Below, one piece after another: positions 62,398 through 62,483 of a DNA stretch of 62,483 bases (the stretch's first letter is position 1; each line of letters starts with the position of its first letter). The notes under the pieces are model-generated. The model saw only the letters and a list, made by a program, of their open reading frames with translations, did not search any database and was not told the origin of the DNA. The DNA is from Paracoccus sp. (in: a-proteobacteria) (GTDB lineage: Bacteria; Pseudomonadota; Alphaproteobacteria; Rhodobacterales; Rhodobacteraceae): contig NZ_JAUNTN010000024.1 of the NCBI RefSeq assembly GCF_030538695.1, positions 1 through 62,483 of the forward strand. The letters are read 5' to 3'. Both the position numbers and the translations under genes were made by a program.

Positions 62398-62483
62398 CAC
62401 GATGCCTTCGGACGCACCAGCATCCGGCCGCGCATTTCCATATGCAGCGCGTGGCAGAACCACTGGCAATAATACCAGTAAAC
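62397..62483 (-). CDS. nosZ: Nitrous-oxide reductase NosZ, C-terminal 28 codons (partial)
   Basis: Only the last 28 codons are in the window; the rest lies beyond the right edge. The visible VYWYYCQWFCHALHMEMRGR contains the CuA ligands Cys, Trp, Cys, His and Met in the spacing CxWxCxxxHxxM, diagnostic of NosZ. The gene reads off the edge in frame. It heads the nosZDFYLX run seen here. Confidence 0.95.
   Translation of the reverse strand, partial: VYWYYCQWFCHALHMEMRGRMLVRPKAS

Noticed and set aside
61063..62472. A 469-residue open frame on the plus strand
   Set aside because: Mirror of nosD; nosD is supported by signal peptide, repeats and operon order.

Overview
The window is GC-rich chromosomal DNA of an alphaproteobacterium of the Rhodobacteraceae, most like Paracoccus. 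This rests on gene content and order: a nosZDFYLX denitrification cluster, RNase E with a long acidic insertion in its S1 domain, an IscR with a single cysteine, a bifunctional RelA/SpoT after rpoZ, an mreBCD-mrdA-rodA operon, and many ATGA/TGATG gene overlaps. No prophage, insertion sequence, integrase or CRISPR array was seen. Most of the window is core chromosome.

Layout. 1-3.7 kb: a small unknown gene, rplM-rpsI, a PaaI-type thioesterase, a crotonase resembling animal ECHDC3, and ccdA. 3.8-6.9 kb: rne with an unusually long (about 510 b) upstream leader. 6.9-10.4 kb: a DctB/DctD-like two-component pair and a small membrane protein. 10.5-20.5 kb: housekeeping genes (purQ, icd, rnhA, ispH, a GST, iscR), a tandem-HD protein, a PQQ sugar dehydrogenase, a NYN protein, a decayed gene and two copies of an intergenic repeat. 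20.5-26.2 kb: folK, rpoZ, rsh, a DUF2062 gene, and leuA behind a leucine-rich leader peptide with alternative hairpins. 26.2-33.8 kb: a glycosyltransferase, the rod-shape operon and a GhrA-like dehydrogenase. 33.8-39.8 kb: an SseB-like gene, a uracil-DNA glycosylase family gene, a capsule export pair (kpsT-kpsE) leading into kdsA, and a flavoprotein. 39.9-41 kb: tRNA-Gln and a Stf0-type sulfotransferase.

41.2-50.2 kb is the most interesting part. It is a compact sulfur region: monohaem cytochrome c, flavocytochrome c sulfide dehydrogenase flavoprotein, a YeeE/TsuA/SoxT-like permease, a second FCSD-like flavoprotein lacking one redox cysteine, then soxY and soxZ. An Rrf2 regulator with three cysteines follows, and then cysP-cysT-cysW-cysA. 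The sulfane-sulfur carrier SoxYZ is present, but soxA, soxX, soxB and soxCD are absent from the locus. This suggests a reduced sulfur-trafficking or sulfide-oxidation module in which SoxYZ may be loaded by the flavoproteins or the permease rather than by SoxAX. That function is inferred.

50.2-57.9 kb: a cupin with a divergent LysR regulator, DUF2218, a Sel1-repeat protein, a PiuC-type hydroxylase with a catecholate-type TonB receptor (iron uptake), an alpha-hydroxy-acid oxidase and a Tat-exported serine hydrolase. 57.9-62.5 kb: nosX-nosL-nosY-nosF-nosD and the last 28 codons of nosZ, all reading leftwards, for assembly of nitrous-oxide reductase.
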